A DNA stretch of 64,000 nt from Albugo candida (taxonomy: Eukaryota > Oomycota > Peronosporomycetes > Albuginales > Albuginaceae), in NCBI GenBank assembly GCA_905220665.1, contig CAJNAR010000192.1, positions 29,621 through 93,620 on the forward strand. Direction: 5' to 3'. Below are positions 46,825-59,100 of the stretch, piece after piece. The position numbers were made by a program, and so were the translations under genes. The notes beneath the pieces were generated by a model. The model did no database searches, was not told the DNA's origin, and worked only from the letters and a program-made list of their open reading frames with translations. The first letter of the stretch is position 1; every line of letters begins with the position of its first letter.

Positions 46825-46829
46825 CGCAT
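46825..46829. repeat. 5-bp target-site duplication, right copy (CGCAT)
   Basis: Identical to 38804-38808. L1-like LINE sequence resumes immediately after it. Confidence 0.95.
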
Positions 46830-49800
46830 CAATGAGTCACGGTATTTTTACGAATCGAGTCTCCAACAATTTAAAATTTCAGTCGAAAACAACGCGAAAT
46901 ACAACCAAGATGAAAGCTTCGACCATCACGTGAAGCATATGGAGAACTCTTCAAAGCATTTTTTTCGCCCTCCGGATAGTTCTTGTCGTCGCGTGCCGAT
47001 CGAAAATGTTACAAAAAAATGTGGTACCGTAACATCGAACATTGGGGTGGTGTCATGGGCTCTGTTTATAGCTCAGTGACCGACTTAAATGTTCCATGTG
47101 AAAGAAAGCAAAAAAATTTACTCGATTCGATTCAAGTTTCCCTTGCCTCAGCAGAGCAAGACCGTCTCTCCACTCGGTTAAGTACGACCAAGATGGCGGA
47201 AGCGATCAAGCACATGCGGAGTAGTTCATCTCCAGGTATGCATGGACTACCAGCTGCATTTTATCAGCTCGATCCGGAAACGTTTGGCGAGTGTCTGAAG
47301 ATCGTGTTCGAATATCAGCTAGAAAGAGGTATCTTACTTCGATCACAACGTCACTCGGCAATAACATTATTGTACGAAAAAGGATCACGAGGTGATACTG
47401 GCAACTATCGACCGATCGCCCTGCTTTGCGTCGATGTAAAAGTACTTTCAAAAGTGTTGGCGTATCGATTGCAACGTTTTTTGCCAAAAATGATCCATCA
47501 AGATCAAAAAGCATTCGTGCGAGGAAGGTCAATGCATCACCATATTCGACATCTGACCGACATTCAAGACTTGGTCACTCATCGTAGGGAGGAAGCATAT
47601 GCGACTTCTCTCGACTTTGAGAAAGCTTATGATCGAGTCAATTGGATGTACATGTTTCGCGTATTGGAAAAATGGGCGTTGGAAAAAGTTTCATCGACTG
47701 GGTTCGCCTTTTGTACAATAACACAAAGGCGCAGTCGATGATCAATGGAAATATCACACCGTCCATTACACCACAACGTGGAGTGAAACAGGGTGATCCT
47801 CTCTCAGCATTACTTTTTCTGATGACGATCGAACCTTTGGGAAAGCTATTTCGACAACATGAAGAACATGGCATTTGGATCAGTGGCATGATGTCTCAGC
47901 TGGATTATTTTTTGCAGACGATTCGACATTGCTTTCAGAGACACCAAATGGTGTTTTGACGCAACTCGAACTCGTCCAAGTCTATTGCGATGGATCGGGT
48001 GCGAAACTCAACTTGAGATAATCATCCTTGCTCTCGTTGAATCGGACCAAGCCATGTCCACGTATTCCCAATTTGACCATAATGGGTCCGGAGGATTCGG
48101 TCACGTATTTGGGTATTCCGTTCGGCCACAAACCAACTCATTCGATGGTTATTTCAACTCTCTACAAGCGTTTTTACGATGGGTTTTGTGGATGGTCTCG
48201 ACGAGCAAGAACTGTTCGTGTTCGACTAATGGTTGTGCAGACGATGATTTTATCACGTTTGTGGCATTATACGATGCACGTAGACATACCAGCAGTGACC
48301 ATTAGACAGTGGCAATCGATGCTGAATCGATTTGTGCTTGGTCGGAAACACAAAAAAGATTCAAAACATGTTCACCTACTCAGCAAAGAGTTTTATATCT
48401 TCGCCGACAAGATGGTGGACTACAAGTTCCTTTTGGTGGGACGATTGAAGCTACAACGTATTCAATTCTTTCAGCAGTTCGCATCCGATGCGTCAACAAG
48501 TATTCCTGCGAATTGGACAACTGCTTCGACGGAATTATTACAACTTATCCAACCTCCCTTTGGACCACACAAGCCGATGGATATATTCACCATCGCACCA
48601 AATCGACATGGGAAAATGGTTCAATGGGAGAGCATATCGTCGTGGTGGAAACACGCATTTGAAATGTGGCATCAGATGGATTGGAGCATTTCAATATCAG
48701 ATTTAAAGGTATCACACTGCCGTCAGTACTACATGGAACAGCCGTTGTGGTTTCACTGCGACCAAAAGTTACATTACGAAGCTGCTACTCGTCATCCGAG
48801 TACGCAGAACGTTTGGTACAATCTTGGCATGGTGGATGAACCACATCGAACATTTCGAAAAACGTTTGCTACACTTTTCGAGATTCGCAGTCTTCAAGAC
48901 TTTTTTCGAGAAAGCGACACATGGCCAACGAAGAAAAATTACCTCGCCAACTACAACGACGAAGAGCTAAACACATCGGATATGGCTGAAGAGAACTTGC
49001 TCAGTCGACTTTCTCATCACTTGCCTTACACCAACCACAAGTGGCAAATCATTTTATGTGGGAGTGAGAAGAAAGGAAAGGAAACATTATTTTCCATCTA
49101 TTCCACGCTCACAACTCTCACGAATCGTCTGGAAACCTCCCGAACCAACCAAGAGTCATCTGATGTCGACACATTGGTCATCACGGGAGAGATCGGACGC
49201 ACTGGATTCAGAACGAGTGGGAACATTTATGGCTACATCACGGCATCTTCAGAATCGTGTATTACTAATTTTCGAAGATTTACAGTTTCGTCTAGCCTTT
49301 CGAATGTTGCCAGTTCGATCTCGTATCCAGTTCTTAAAGGATATTCATCCCGATGTTATGTTGTGCACGCAGCCTTCGTGTGGGTAGTGGAATCCGATCA
49401 CCATCTCTTTTTAGAGTGAGATCTCAAGGCACAGTTATGGAGGGAGTTACTCCCTTGTTGAGATCACTTTTTATCCTCTCGACCATGTTGAGTGCATATT
49501 GCATGTGCAATCGTGCCAGCACTACGGTCGGATTGGAAAGAATATCAACATATTATATCAGATGTATGGCTTGCATTGCAAGCGGTTACTACACCACGTA
49601 TAGTGCGCACGTTTGGTACTGTCCAAGACAGTGTTACGACCAAGAGGAACGCATTCGGCTTGCAAAGGTGCTGGATCAATTCGCAACGCAAGGATCACTT
49701 GGTAGATTTTTCAGAAGCCGAAGATCATTACTACGGGTACGGCAGAGACACGTCAAAATGCAAGTGCAACTCAGATCCTAGTCCTAGTTGGATGGCATTG

Positions 49801-49900
49801 TTCCGCCTAGTGTGGTGCACACCAATTTGCAAACCACGGTACTTTTGGACCGTTTTTATTACTTTACAACTTTACAATTTTACAGCATTTACAAGCTGAA
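46825..49900 (+). pseudogene. L1-like LINE reverse transcriptase and C-terminal region
   Basis: Plus strand. Linker: SSKHFFRPPDSSCRRVPIE. After a frameshift near 47020, RT blocks follow: MRSSSSPGMHGLPAAFY near 47215, HSAITLLYEKGSRGDTGNYR near 47360, RPIALLCVDVKVLSKVLAYR, QKAFVRGRSM near 47510, TSLDFEKAYDRVNW near 47605 and RGVKQGDPLSALLF near 47780. FFADDST near 47905 is in yet another frame. Breaks are near 47650, 47900 and 48010. From 48028 a 463-codon frame carries the thumb and C-terminal region (YLGIPFGHKP). At 49260-49410 FRLAFRMLPVRSRIQFLKD, CTQPSCG and ESDHHLFLE resemble the RT-associated zinc-binding domain. Pattern and order fit the L1/Tx1 branch. The 3' end near 49900 is approximate. 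Confidence 0.88.
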
Positions 49901-50020
49901 CACAGGCTCGTATTAAGGTGGCTGAGGCTACTGCGATACGGATTATCAACGAGAAGACATATTATCATCTCTCACAGGTATTTCACGAAACGTTTTATAT
50001 GTATATATGTTATTTGAGAT

Positions 50021-50096
50021 AGCCTAGGCAACTACAGAAGTCAGTTCCTCTAATTCTAGTAATATAGGCACCTTTAACTGAACAGAAAAGAAACAA
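50021..50096 (+). repeat. Dispersed repeat, copy 2 (partner at 8730)
   Basis: AGCCTAGGCAACTACAGAAG and following ~55 bp match 8730-8805. It lies between the L1-like LINE and the dynein AAA4 fragment. Confidence 0.6.
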
Positions 50097-50149
50097 ATCG
50101 CTCTTGATCAGATATAGACATTCACAAAAGAGTACGTTTTCACAGCTCG

Positions 50150-50660
50150 CATTCAAAATCCAATTAAGCAATCGAAACATGATAGAAAAATGCGAAGGTG
50201 TTCTCGAACCTTTTCGGGATAGAGAGCGAGGACAATGTGCGAATTCGATCGGGAGCTTGAGACGAAGAGCGAATACTCGTAAAAAGCTGTTTCTAGAAAG
50301 GGCGACAGAATCCAATGCGTCCCACGCTCCACAGACTCAATACATCGCCAGTGTTTAGCAGAGCATTCAGATCATCCAAGAAATATTCTCGCACGATTGA
50401 CAATCGAATAAGAAGGAGACGGTCGGAATATTCTCTACGCCTGATTGTCGTAACACACGCGTAATATCTATTTCCACCTGGTTAGCCGTACGAACGATCC
50501 AATTGCAGCTGGACGAGAAGATACTTTGACATAAACGCGACCAAAACCTTAAAGGATCGATGACCACTGCCTCTCATCCCGACTACAAGCATGAGGCCGT
50601 ACGGCTGATGAAACACTTGTGAGATTAGTATATTTATTATTATTATGAGCTTTTCTCGGC
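50150..50660 (-). pseudogene. Dynein heavy chain fragment (AAA4 module), inverted
   Basis: Minus strand: SQVFHQPYGLMLVVGMRGSG aligns with the AAA4 P-loop of dynein heavy chains (family '..RQP.GH.LLVGVGGSGRQS'). QLQLDRSYG (family 'I..SYG') follows, then EIDITRVLRQSGVENIPTVS with FLFD (family 'L...G....P.VFLF.D'), REYFLDDLNALLNTGDVLSL (family 'FLEDINNLLN.GEVPNL') and RSNSHIVLALYPEKVREHL (family 'R..LH.VL.MSPVG...R.R'). At least three frame changes occur (about 50490, 50400, 50320), and the P-loop Gly/Arg residues are altered. Dynein heavy chains are ~4000-residue microtubule motors. Only about 150 residues remain. Confidence 0.8.
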
Positions 50661-52604
50661 GCATTGAGTCCGTATTAGCGGACTCTAACTTTTGCTTACG
50701 CCTGACTTTTTCTTTTTTCCGGTAAATTAAGATTCGTATATTGTGTTCATTAGCATTTGAAATCCAACGAAGTCCATTCGAGTCACTCTCGGCTATTTAT
50801 ACGCTTCCAAAGAAGTCTCGGAAACCCTTTAGAGCATTTGAGGATTGTTCAAGTGGACGTACGGCTTGCTTCCGTCATAAATGAAGCTGAAATTCCCGTG
50901 CAAAAGCGTGGAAGCCGGACCGAAGAGTGTCCTATACTCGAGGTTGAGTACTTGGTTACGGGCGCCTCTAAGGTCGTGTAGAACGGCGTCGATCGTCACT
51001 TCTGATCACCGATTTAAGAAGAAACACAGAAATACATGACTTCATTAACGTACGAGATCATCAGCGTCATTAACTGTCTGGGGTATACCTTGCGTGACCC
51101 CTCAAAACACCTTGGACATATCACGAAGATAAAACTGTAATGCGATCGCGCTAACGTTGGTAAAAGAAATCAGGGTTCTGATGCTATATATTAGAAGTCT
51201 CCTGAACGATTCCTTTTTCGGCTTTGGAAGCGGCAGCACTGTTGAAAAAAGGGAGACACCATGCCGTAATGTGGGAACAGATCACACTCAACCAACTTCG
51301 ATCAAACGGAAGAAAATGAAGCGTCGAGTTGCGCTAAGTGATTTAAGATCGGAAGCCTCCTGGAGGCTCATATCTTCAATGAAGTGGACGTCCACAAGTT
51401 TGGTGATCAGAGTGTCTTTGCGGCTGTACCATCTTCTGTGATGTATCACTTGTCGAATCAATTTGGTCGGCGGCTGGGACAGTTTCTCGTGAATTCGGCG
51501 ACAAACACAGCGTAATTAGATCCAATTTATGCTCACAAAACGTTTTTAGCGTTTACTCAGCTTGTAAATGCACTTGCTGCTTACTATAGCTTTTTTGCTG
51601 AGTCGACACGGATTTGCGAGTGCCGGTCTCTCCGCTGCACATGATGTGATGGGGATGCTGCACCAACGTGTTGATAATCTAAGAATGTCGCTTCTTGTCG
51701 ATGGTTGCTCCCAGTATCGACGTTTCGCGCATGTAATAACGCGATGAGATATTCATCGATTTTGGAGAGGTTACCCAGAAAACCTAGCCAGCCGCGTCGT
51801 CATCAAATGGTTAGTCGTACATTAATCCTTCTCGTGGAAGCAGTGATGATGTCGAGGTCCCATCCACCTGATATGATGAATGCTTGGTTAGGCATTTTTC
51901 GTGGAACTTAAAAGAGGACCAGGACAAGCAACCCGATACAAAGAAAATATTTTGTATTACATTTGTAAATACCTTTCAAACACTGTATTTATTTTATTTG
52001 CAATCGGTCAACGTCAAGTCTGTGTGCTGTTCGTCCAACAGCTTCGTTAAGTGTTTCTTCCCGACATGAGAATGGTCCTTTCCCGTATCTTGGGCAGATG
52101 TCACTAAATGAGAATCAGTACGTTCCATTTCTTCTTTACCCCGATTCGATGAAATCTGTTAACGCCGACTCTGCAACCAGTGTTTATCGCAGTCCAGAGT
52201 TGTGCGGATTGCTCAGAAGCCTTAGTTTGTCTGTGAAGGAACTTATTTTAACGGTGAAATGGTTTCTAGAAGAATTTTCAACAGATATCGATGCGAATAG
52301 GGTCTGTCTAGCCTCCGTGTGCTCTTTGGTGCTGCTACCCCCAATCTTACCATTCGCCCAAATGTCGAATATGCGAGCGCACTTAGACGGAAGACGAAGA
52401 AAACAGCGTCATAATGTGAAAAGATGTGGTAGAGAGATAGTGTGTAAACTTAAGGTGTGACATAAGAAGACAATCGATCGGAATGTCGAATTAGTGAACA
52501 ACTTTAACAGAAGATACTACTGCAGTCATATCAATCGTTAGTATACAAATAAAAAACGTTGTACATTCTGAATATTTTACTCAAACAGCCGAGAAACTGC
52601 GAGT
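50661..52604. other. Unrecognised DNA between the two dynein fragments
   Basis: Plus frames at 50757-50981 (74 codons), 51157-51441 (94), 51705-51911 (68) and 52098-52460 (120 codons, MSLNENQYVPFLLYPDSMKS onward, with a hydrophobic stretch near residues 75-88) are protein-like but unrecognised. They do not read as the missing dynein modules. The minus strand near 50980-50820 is also open and plausible. Confidence 0.3.
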
Positions 52605-52856
52605 CCTGTAAAAACGCAGTCTAATTATCTGATAAAACATTGTTTGGATGCTCACACCCCCACTTTCATGGCAAAATTGCAAAAGTGGCTTTCTACGCCA
52701 TATTTATTGCATAATAGGAATACATACGAGACACGCCACGAATTCTACTGTACTGAGTTGTCTTATACTCGCTTTGTTGTAGAGTGCGCTTTGCGTGATC
52801 AACTATTGGCCAAATATAAACCGTACGAACCTTTCCAGTGTAAAGTTCCCACTCGA
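52605..52856 (+). repeat. Subtelomeric repeat, internal copy
   Basis: Aligns with 62680-62928 near the telomere. Paired blocks include AAAAACGCA.T, CTACGCCAT / ATACGCCAT, GAGACACGC, ACTGTACTGAGTTGTCTTA / CCTGTACTGACTTGTCTTT, GTGCGCTTTGCGT / GTGCGCGTTGCGT, ATTGGC and TGTAAAGT. A 74-codon plus frame (52644-52868) spans it and has no counterpart in the distal copy, so it is probably not a gene. Confidence 0.75.
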
Positions 52857-53008
52857 ACAGTTCAGTAACAGAACGTTTTCACCACATCATGTAGCAATCC
52901 TTACAAATGATGCTCAAACCACGCAATGAAAAACCAAAAAACTTCCTTCCGATCGCGTTTCTCAAGAACATGGAGCGATTGTCGTGACAACAGTCTCAAT
53001 CGGTCAAC

Positions 53009-53311
53009 TAGAATCAGTAAAATCACACGAAATCGATTAAGTACTGAAATTGAGATCTGAATATGGCGCAGCATGGCACTCTTCGGTCACGACTTTCGAA
53101 TCACAACTTTAGATATGAATCGTGACAAAATGAATTGTTACAGCAGTATTGAGGATGTTCCAAGGTCAAGTGTGGAAGAACCGATCAAGGACAATGAAGG
53201 CAAAATTGGACTAGATATAGTGGAATTCACGGAGGAGGAGGTGATAGAATCAAAAAAACCACACGAAATCGATGAAGTACTGGGATTGACATCTGAATAT
53301 GGCGCAGCGTT
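53009..53311 (+). repeat. 67-bp direct repeat pair flanking the dynein fragment's 5' part
   Basis: TAGAATCA..AAA..CACACGAAATCGAT at 53009-53075 recurs at 53245-53311, ending ATCTGAATATGGCGCAGC, offset 236 bp. In the second copy it reads KPHEIDEVLGLTSEYGAA in the frame leading into dynein sequence. The first copy has a stop (TAA) in that frame. A tandem duplication of ~236 bp with later decay would explain it. Confidence 0.8.
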
Positions 53312-55073
53312 ACAATCTTCAACAATCGCTCGCAAGGCTATCGAGACAATGTGAATGGATCATACTACAGAACCTCCATGTCATGCAGTCTTGGCTGCCC
53401 ACACTTGAACGTCAGCTCGAAGAAATCGCCAGTGGAGGTGCACACGACAACTTTCGATGCTTTATATCCGCTGAGCCCCACCACTTCCTGATATGTTTAA
53501 TATCTTGGAATCTCTGCTTCAGAGTTTTATCAAGGTTTTCAATGAAGCTCCAGCATTTATACAAACAAATACACGTCAACCTTGATCCAATTTCAGTCAA
53601 GAAAAAATCAATTCATGTTCCGAGCTTCTTGAGTAAAAAGCCTGTTTTTTCGCACTCTGATGCTTCCAAGCAATTGTGCTGGGAAGAAGGCAATTTGGAC
53701 AGCAAGGATGGAGTCGAGCGTACAGAGCTTCAATACCGGCGACGTGAGCATTTCTGCCAATATCTTGTAGTCTTTTTTGGACGCGAATGAGCAGTTCCGT
53801 GGGACTATTTCGGATACAGTTTTGGTGAGATCATGTACAGGGGACACATTACAGACTCATGGGACCAATAACACGTATCCCAATGTCTTAATTAATCCAA
53901 TACTCCTGTGCGGCATGGAGCTCGGGCCGGGCTTTGCTTCACCAAATCCAGTTGATTTGTATTTGAGGCGTACGCGACGTATATCGATAAGAATATGTTG
54001 CCGGAAGACTCATCGCTCTCTGGTCTTCATCCCAATGTTAAAATCATATACTTCACGACAACGTGTGAGACATTGTTATTTACGATTGAGACTGTGCGAG
54101 GTGAAGTTAGTGATGGAGACACCGATGGAGAGAAGACTTTGGCATAAGCGTCGGCTACTGCGGACTTTGGAGCATGTTGTGCTGAATGGTTCTCCATTGT
54201 CTGACGTGACGTGTTGGAAGCCACGACCGCGCTGGTGATGCAGAAACACGGTCTTTTTGTGGTTGTTTTGCTGCAAGAATGCAGAAAATGAATGTGTTGT
54301 TGAAGGAGATTAAGACTTTATTTTGCGATTTGAAAAAAAATTTGGATAAACAATTATATATGTCACCAGCTATGGAAGACCTCACGACCGCAATCGGACT
54401 CAATGAAGTACCGGGCCGACATTAATTCTCGCTTTTAAATGGGTGAAGAAAGCCTGGCCATCCAAGAAACTGATTTCAAGCTGGTTCCAAGATATGATAT
54501 TGCATTCCGCACATCTGGAAGCGTGGAAATCCGACTTTAATACGCCATATTCTATGTAGCTTCCGGGTCTGTTCAATCCAACAGCATTCAGAACTGCGTG
54601 CTTACAAGTAACCAGCCGTCGACGATTGCTACGTTGAACCAAATGACAGTGGAAACTCACGTGGTAGTGTTCCATGATGTTTCGTAAATCAATTATTATC
54701 CCGATCACGGCGTCTTTGACCACGGACTCATTCTCGAAGGATCGAGACGGAGCACATCCGATGAGCTTGTCGATCGGATATTTGTGGAAAAACACCCCGC
54801 CCCAGATTGCGGATGATTGTTGCTCGACAGCTTTCCAAAACAATTGCTTTGGCCCCTGCCGATCATTTACGTCAAAGCCGTTCATGCAAAGCCACAATGG
54901 TAACCGACTTCTTAGGGTATTTGCCTCATGATCCGGGTCTGTATGAATGTCCAGTGGATCTGACGCGATTTCGTGGAATCACATATATATTCCTGGCCAC
55001 TTTACCCTCAGAATCGGTTCGAGAGAAAGCGATTTTGCGTGGTGTTGCGATCGTTTTCAAAGATGACAATTAG
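53073..55073 (+). pseudogene. Dynein heavy chain C-terminal fragment (AAA6 and C-terminal domain)
   Basis: Plus strand, in order: STIARKAIETM, then CEWIILQNLHVMQSWLPTLE near 53355 (family 'W..LQN.HL...WL..LE'). NFRCFISAEPHHF near 53450, SFNTGDVSIS near 53730 and GHITDSWDQ near 53850 (family 'YGGHI.D..D') follow. Next are PVDLY.FEAYATYIDKNMLP near 53950 (family 'Y...I...P...P...GLHPN'), GLHPNVKIIYFTTTCETL near 54030, and a degraded C-terminal domain with LPHDPGLYECPVDLTRFRG and LRGVAIVFKDDN ending at the stop at 55073 (family 'W.L.GVALL.Q'). Many frameshifts separate these pieces; the linker, AAA1-AAA5 and stalk are absent. Axonemal versus cytoplasmic type cannot be decided. Confidence 0.88.
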
Positions 55074-56133
55074 CCGCTCATCTGACTCTGGAAGGATTCA
55101 AAAATGTGATTTAGAGTGGTGTCATTTACAGCTTTAAGGTAGCCTTTGGCCGACTTTGGTTTACACAGACAAACATGGTAGAGTAACGCTCGGCGGCACG
55201 CTGAGCACAGGATTTCAGATTGGACGATATGCAGTGAAGAAATACTTTGTAAAAGCCATTTCCATATAAAATCGCGGCGTCAATACGACCCACGAATTTG
55301 TACGCGCTGAAAAGTTAGATCAGCAGTGTGGTCAGCTGACAGGGATCCAACTGCGTGCAATCACAATGGTTGTGATATACTTCGATGGCTCGTTTAGGCT
55401 CACACATGGACACGAGTCGTATATGTTGCCATATAAATAAGAGGCTTGGTTGTTGGTATCATACTGTCCAATCACATCGATCTCAGATTCCTTACGTTTT
55501 CTGGTTTCAACACTTGTCTCAAAGTATCAAGTTCCAAAACCATTTCAGCAGTCTTTGCATAGTTTTGCTTCGAGTCAAAAGCCTTTCCAGGGTCGAATAT
55601 CTAGCATACTTCTTCCCAAGCGCATAACCTGCGAACAAGTACGCCGTCGTGTTCGGTAGTTTAATGTAAAAGTTTGAATGAAGAGCTTAATGATCCATCG
55701 GAACTGCAGCTGAACAGCGCGCTGATAGCGGCCACATATCAACCAGGCAGTATGGGGGCGACTCGGATCTGTTTTGCAACGTCAAAGGCATCGACATGCT
55801 TTTGATGAAAGAATGTGAGTGCAATGAGAGCGCTAACTCGCGACTTTGTTGGGAGATCCGTCCACGCCAATGTTGCACGATCAACGACATATGCGACAGC
55901 CTCAAAGTGTTCTCAGGATGCGTCACGCTGTTGGATCAAACTCGATCTGTCGTTTGCTTTGTTGGCCTATTTGGATAGCGCAAGCTCCGAATGCTGGAAT
56001 GAGATCAAAAGCAACACTGAGGCCTGTGATGCCGAGAAGATAGCGACATGCTCGAGAAGACATTCCTCTAATCAGCAGTTTTTAGTAAGCCCTCGAGCCC
56101 CCGAAGAGCTTCCTATTCATGCTGTGCTCCATC
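55074..56133. other. Unrecognised DNA between dynein and TPR pseudogenes
   Basis: Frames at 55385-55627 (+), 55687-55926 (-) and 55815-56198 (+, 127 codons) have no recognisable content. The last overlaps the downstream end of the TPR pseudogene antisense. It may include the lost C-terminus of the TPR gene, which would be on the minus strand here. Confidence 0.3.
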
Positions 56134-59100
56134 CTACACCAGCACAGTCGCCATTCCAAGACAACTCACACTGGATAACAGCGAACGATGGTGCTTAAGG
56201 CACTCGATAGCCTTTTTCGGCTGAGTTTCCTTCAAACTGACCATTTCCAATCGTTCTCTCTCTGGATTTTGCTGTAAATTATTTCGAGCGAGAATCATTG
56301 CAAATATCCGATTTCCATGAATCTGACTGATCCATCCCCCGTGGGAATCACTAAAGAGTAGCTTTTTTGTCCTAGTGAATACCTGTGCACTTTGGCCATG
56401 TAAATATAATTCCGGGTAATAAAGCTCAACGCTCAATGTATTTTCAAGTGATTGCATTGAATGGATCGCTTTCGAGAAGTTTGTGAAGATAAGACACCAC
56501 TTCTGCGCGACTACCGAGTCCATTCTTAATTTCTAAGTCGTTTGCTCGATAGAGTAGTGAGAACGCAAAACCCAATAAGGCGTCCGTATCAAAGTCGAGT
56601 CTAAGAGCACATGCGAAAGCTTGGATGGTGAGGTGAGATGCTTGATCTGATTTCTCAAATTGATGAAAAAGCCATAGTCGAGCCACAGATTCTTTTTTTA
56701 TTTTAGCTCCTTATAATTTAAAAATTAATCCCGTATGATCAGAATTCACATCTTGCAGCTTGAGAAACACATCCTTTTCTAAAGCAAAAGACGTTTATTT
56801 TGTCGATAAAAAAGTGTGTTTGCGTAAAGAAAGCCTAAATTCGCCGAAGATACGTCCAAAAATGCACAGTGTATCGCTCAAATCCAGAAGAATTCCTTCA
56901 GAATGACATTTCCATGCACATTTCCGATTCCGTTCCATGCAAATGCGTTTTTTATCCATCTCCAGTGCTTTTACGAAATGCTTCCTGCTTATAGTCTTCA
57001 ACTCGGTCATTTTTGATAGTATCTCTGAGGAGGGAGAATTGATCCGCGATGACCCGAAATCTTCGATAGAGATGCCCGAGCGGCAGATGAGATAAGCGAA
57101 TTCGTACCAGCATCCTGTGGCAATTAGGAGATGCATGTCGATCATCAGCTGCTTACTATTACTCGTTTTCATCCCCTTATACCCAGATCACGAGCTTGTC
57201 GTGCCTGTGAAATGAACGGTAGCCAGGAATCCTATTGAACCGTTTGTATAGGAAGTCTAGTCATTTGGGTCTCTGGAGAGTCTCTGAGAACTTCAAAAAC
57301 TCTTCTCAAATTGGACACAGCGCCCCCATAACGCCCTTGATCCTGGAATGCTCTGGATTGGACGTAGAGAATCTCAGCAAGATGTAGTGAGACGATGACA
57401 CATTGGTCGAGTTTCTAAAAAAGAACGGATTCTAGTTGTGTGCGTGCAAGCAGTGGCTCACGTCGACTCAATGCGTCGTCAAACAGCTGAAACGATACTT
57501 CAACATGAGCTAATTCACAGCGGAGACACCAGGCATCCGCGCCTAATATCATCGTTCGAAGGTTTGTTGAGGACGCGTATTTTCCAAAATGCTGATATAA
57601 ATGCGCCAGTGCCACGGAATGAGTTGCGGTGTTTAGATCACGTCCAAGAGCTATAATCATGGCATTTTCGGCTCATCCGGCGTCCTAATTCACGTAATAT
57701 TGCACCAGACAGAGGATTGCCCAATTGGAGCCATTTCTCTCTCTTTTGTGAGAGCTTCTCTAAAGGGACGTCTGAAGTGCTGACGCTCTGTCGTGTTGTA
57801 AAGCACGTAAGGAGCGGGTCCTGCCATTTCATTACCACAAGATAGTTCCTGAGCACGAAGAAAACACTTTCCCGCCCTCAAGGAATCCTTCTGTACCTCC
57901 AAATACGATTTTACAATGTACGAAAAAGCCTCATCGTTGGCTTTGAGCCGTGCCGCTTGCAAGAAACAAGTCAAAGAGTACGACTTGTTCAAACGATACT
58001 CAAAACCCCGAGGTTCCAGTATACAATTCCGAGTCGTTTTAGTGCGAGATCGTGATCGTTTTTTTTGCCTGAAGCACTAACGTGACTCTCGAGTTCGAGT
58101 CTGGCGGCATCATTTTGATCCAAATATGTAAGACACCACACGTGTTGTCAATGAAGAAGAGTCTGAGACGATTGTGAAGCGTTGGCTGATCTAGATATCA
58201 TTTGATCGATCAATGGGAGCGCTTTGGTTGCATTGTGATGCAATTAGATTTCCAAGACGTAAATAGCCGCGGTAATATCAAAGTGCTAGCATAGACAAGG
58301 AATGAAATGAGCTTTACGGAATAGAAACGATTACACTGAGGGATGAGGACAGGCATCAAATGCTGTGAGCTTTTAATGTCTCCCAAAACCGCAAGAATCT
58401 GATGAAATTCTGCTCCCCGACATAAATCTACGCCAATGAAGTGTACATTTGGAGACATGGTCCAAGAAGACCGGAGCTACTTTGCCGTAGAGCACTCATT
58501 AGCGTTTGTCGAGCCGATGGCAATTTTGTTCTTCATGTTGCTGTAAAGCCGGAGCCATCAGACTGAATGGCGAGTTGGATTCAATGACGACAAGTCGACA
58601 AGTGGGATCGCTTGTATCGTTCCACATTAAAACTAGGAATCAAGGGATCAGATTTAGGCCTTTTTCATGAAATGAATAATATACCTGCGTCTTCATTCTC
58701 TGCTCGATACAAAGCGTACTTAAGAGCAAGGTAGCAATCGGAAAGCACTCCAAGACTCCATTTCTCAAACATTCCAGTTCTGTTTTGTGAATTTCCTTCT
58801 TCAGATTTGAGACTTTTTTGAGATCGTTTATCATAGCACTCAGGCAGAATGTGATACATTTGGGAGTTTGTCTGATTTAAGATCCGATTCCGTCACTTCA
58901 ACGCTCTGAGTCGTATTTCCAGCTCCGTAATTCCCCGACAACGCGAATGAATTCTCGTGTAATTGTTGTTCGGTAAAAAAAGAATGAGCCCATTTCCCGA
59001 GATTGAAAACTGGATGCTATCACCACAAATAATTGAGTAAAGCTTCCTTGACGACAATCAATACATACTTTCAGCAAATCGACGAGCTGAAGACATAATA

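Noticed and set aside
47206..47532. 108-codon minus-strand frame
   Set aside because: Antisense to the L1-like reverse transcriptase.
54400..54897. 165-codon minus-strand open frame
   Set aside because: It is antisense to the dynein C-terminal region, whose plus-strand motifs continue through to LRGVAIVFKDDN. Its composition fits a shadow frame.
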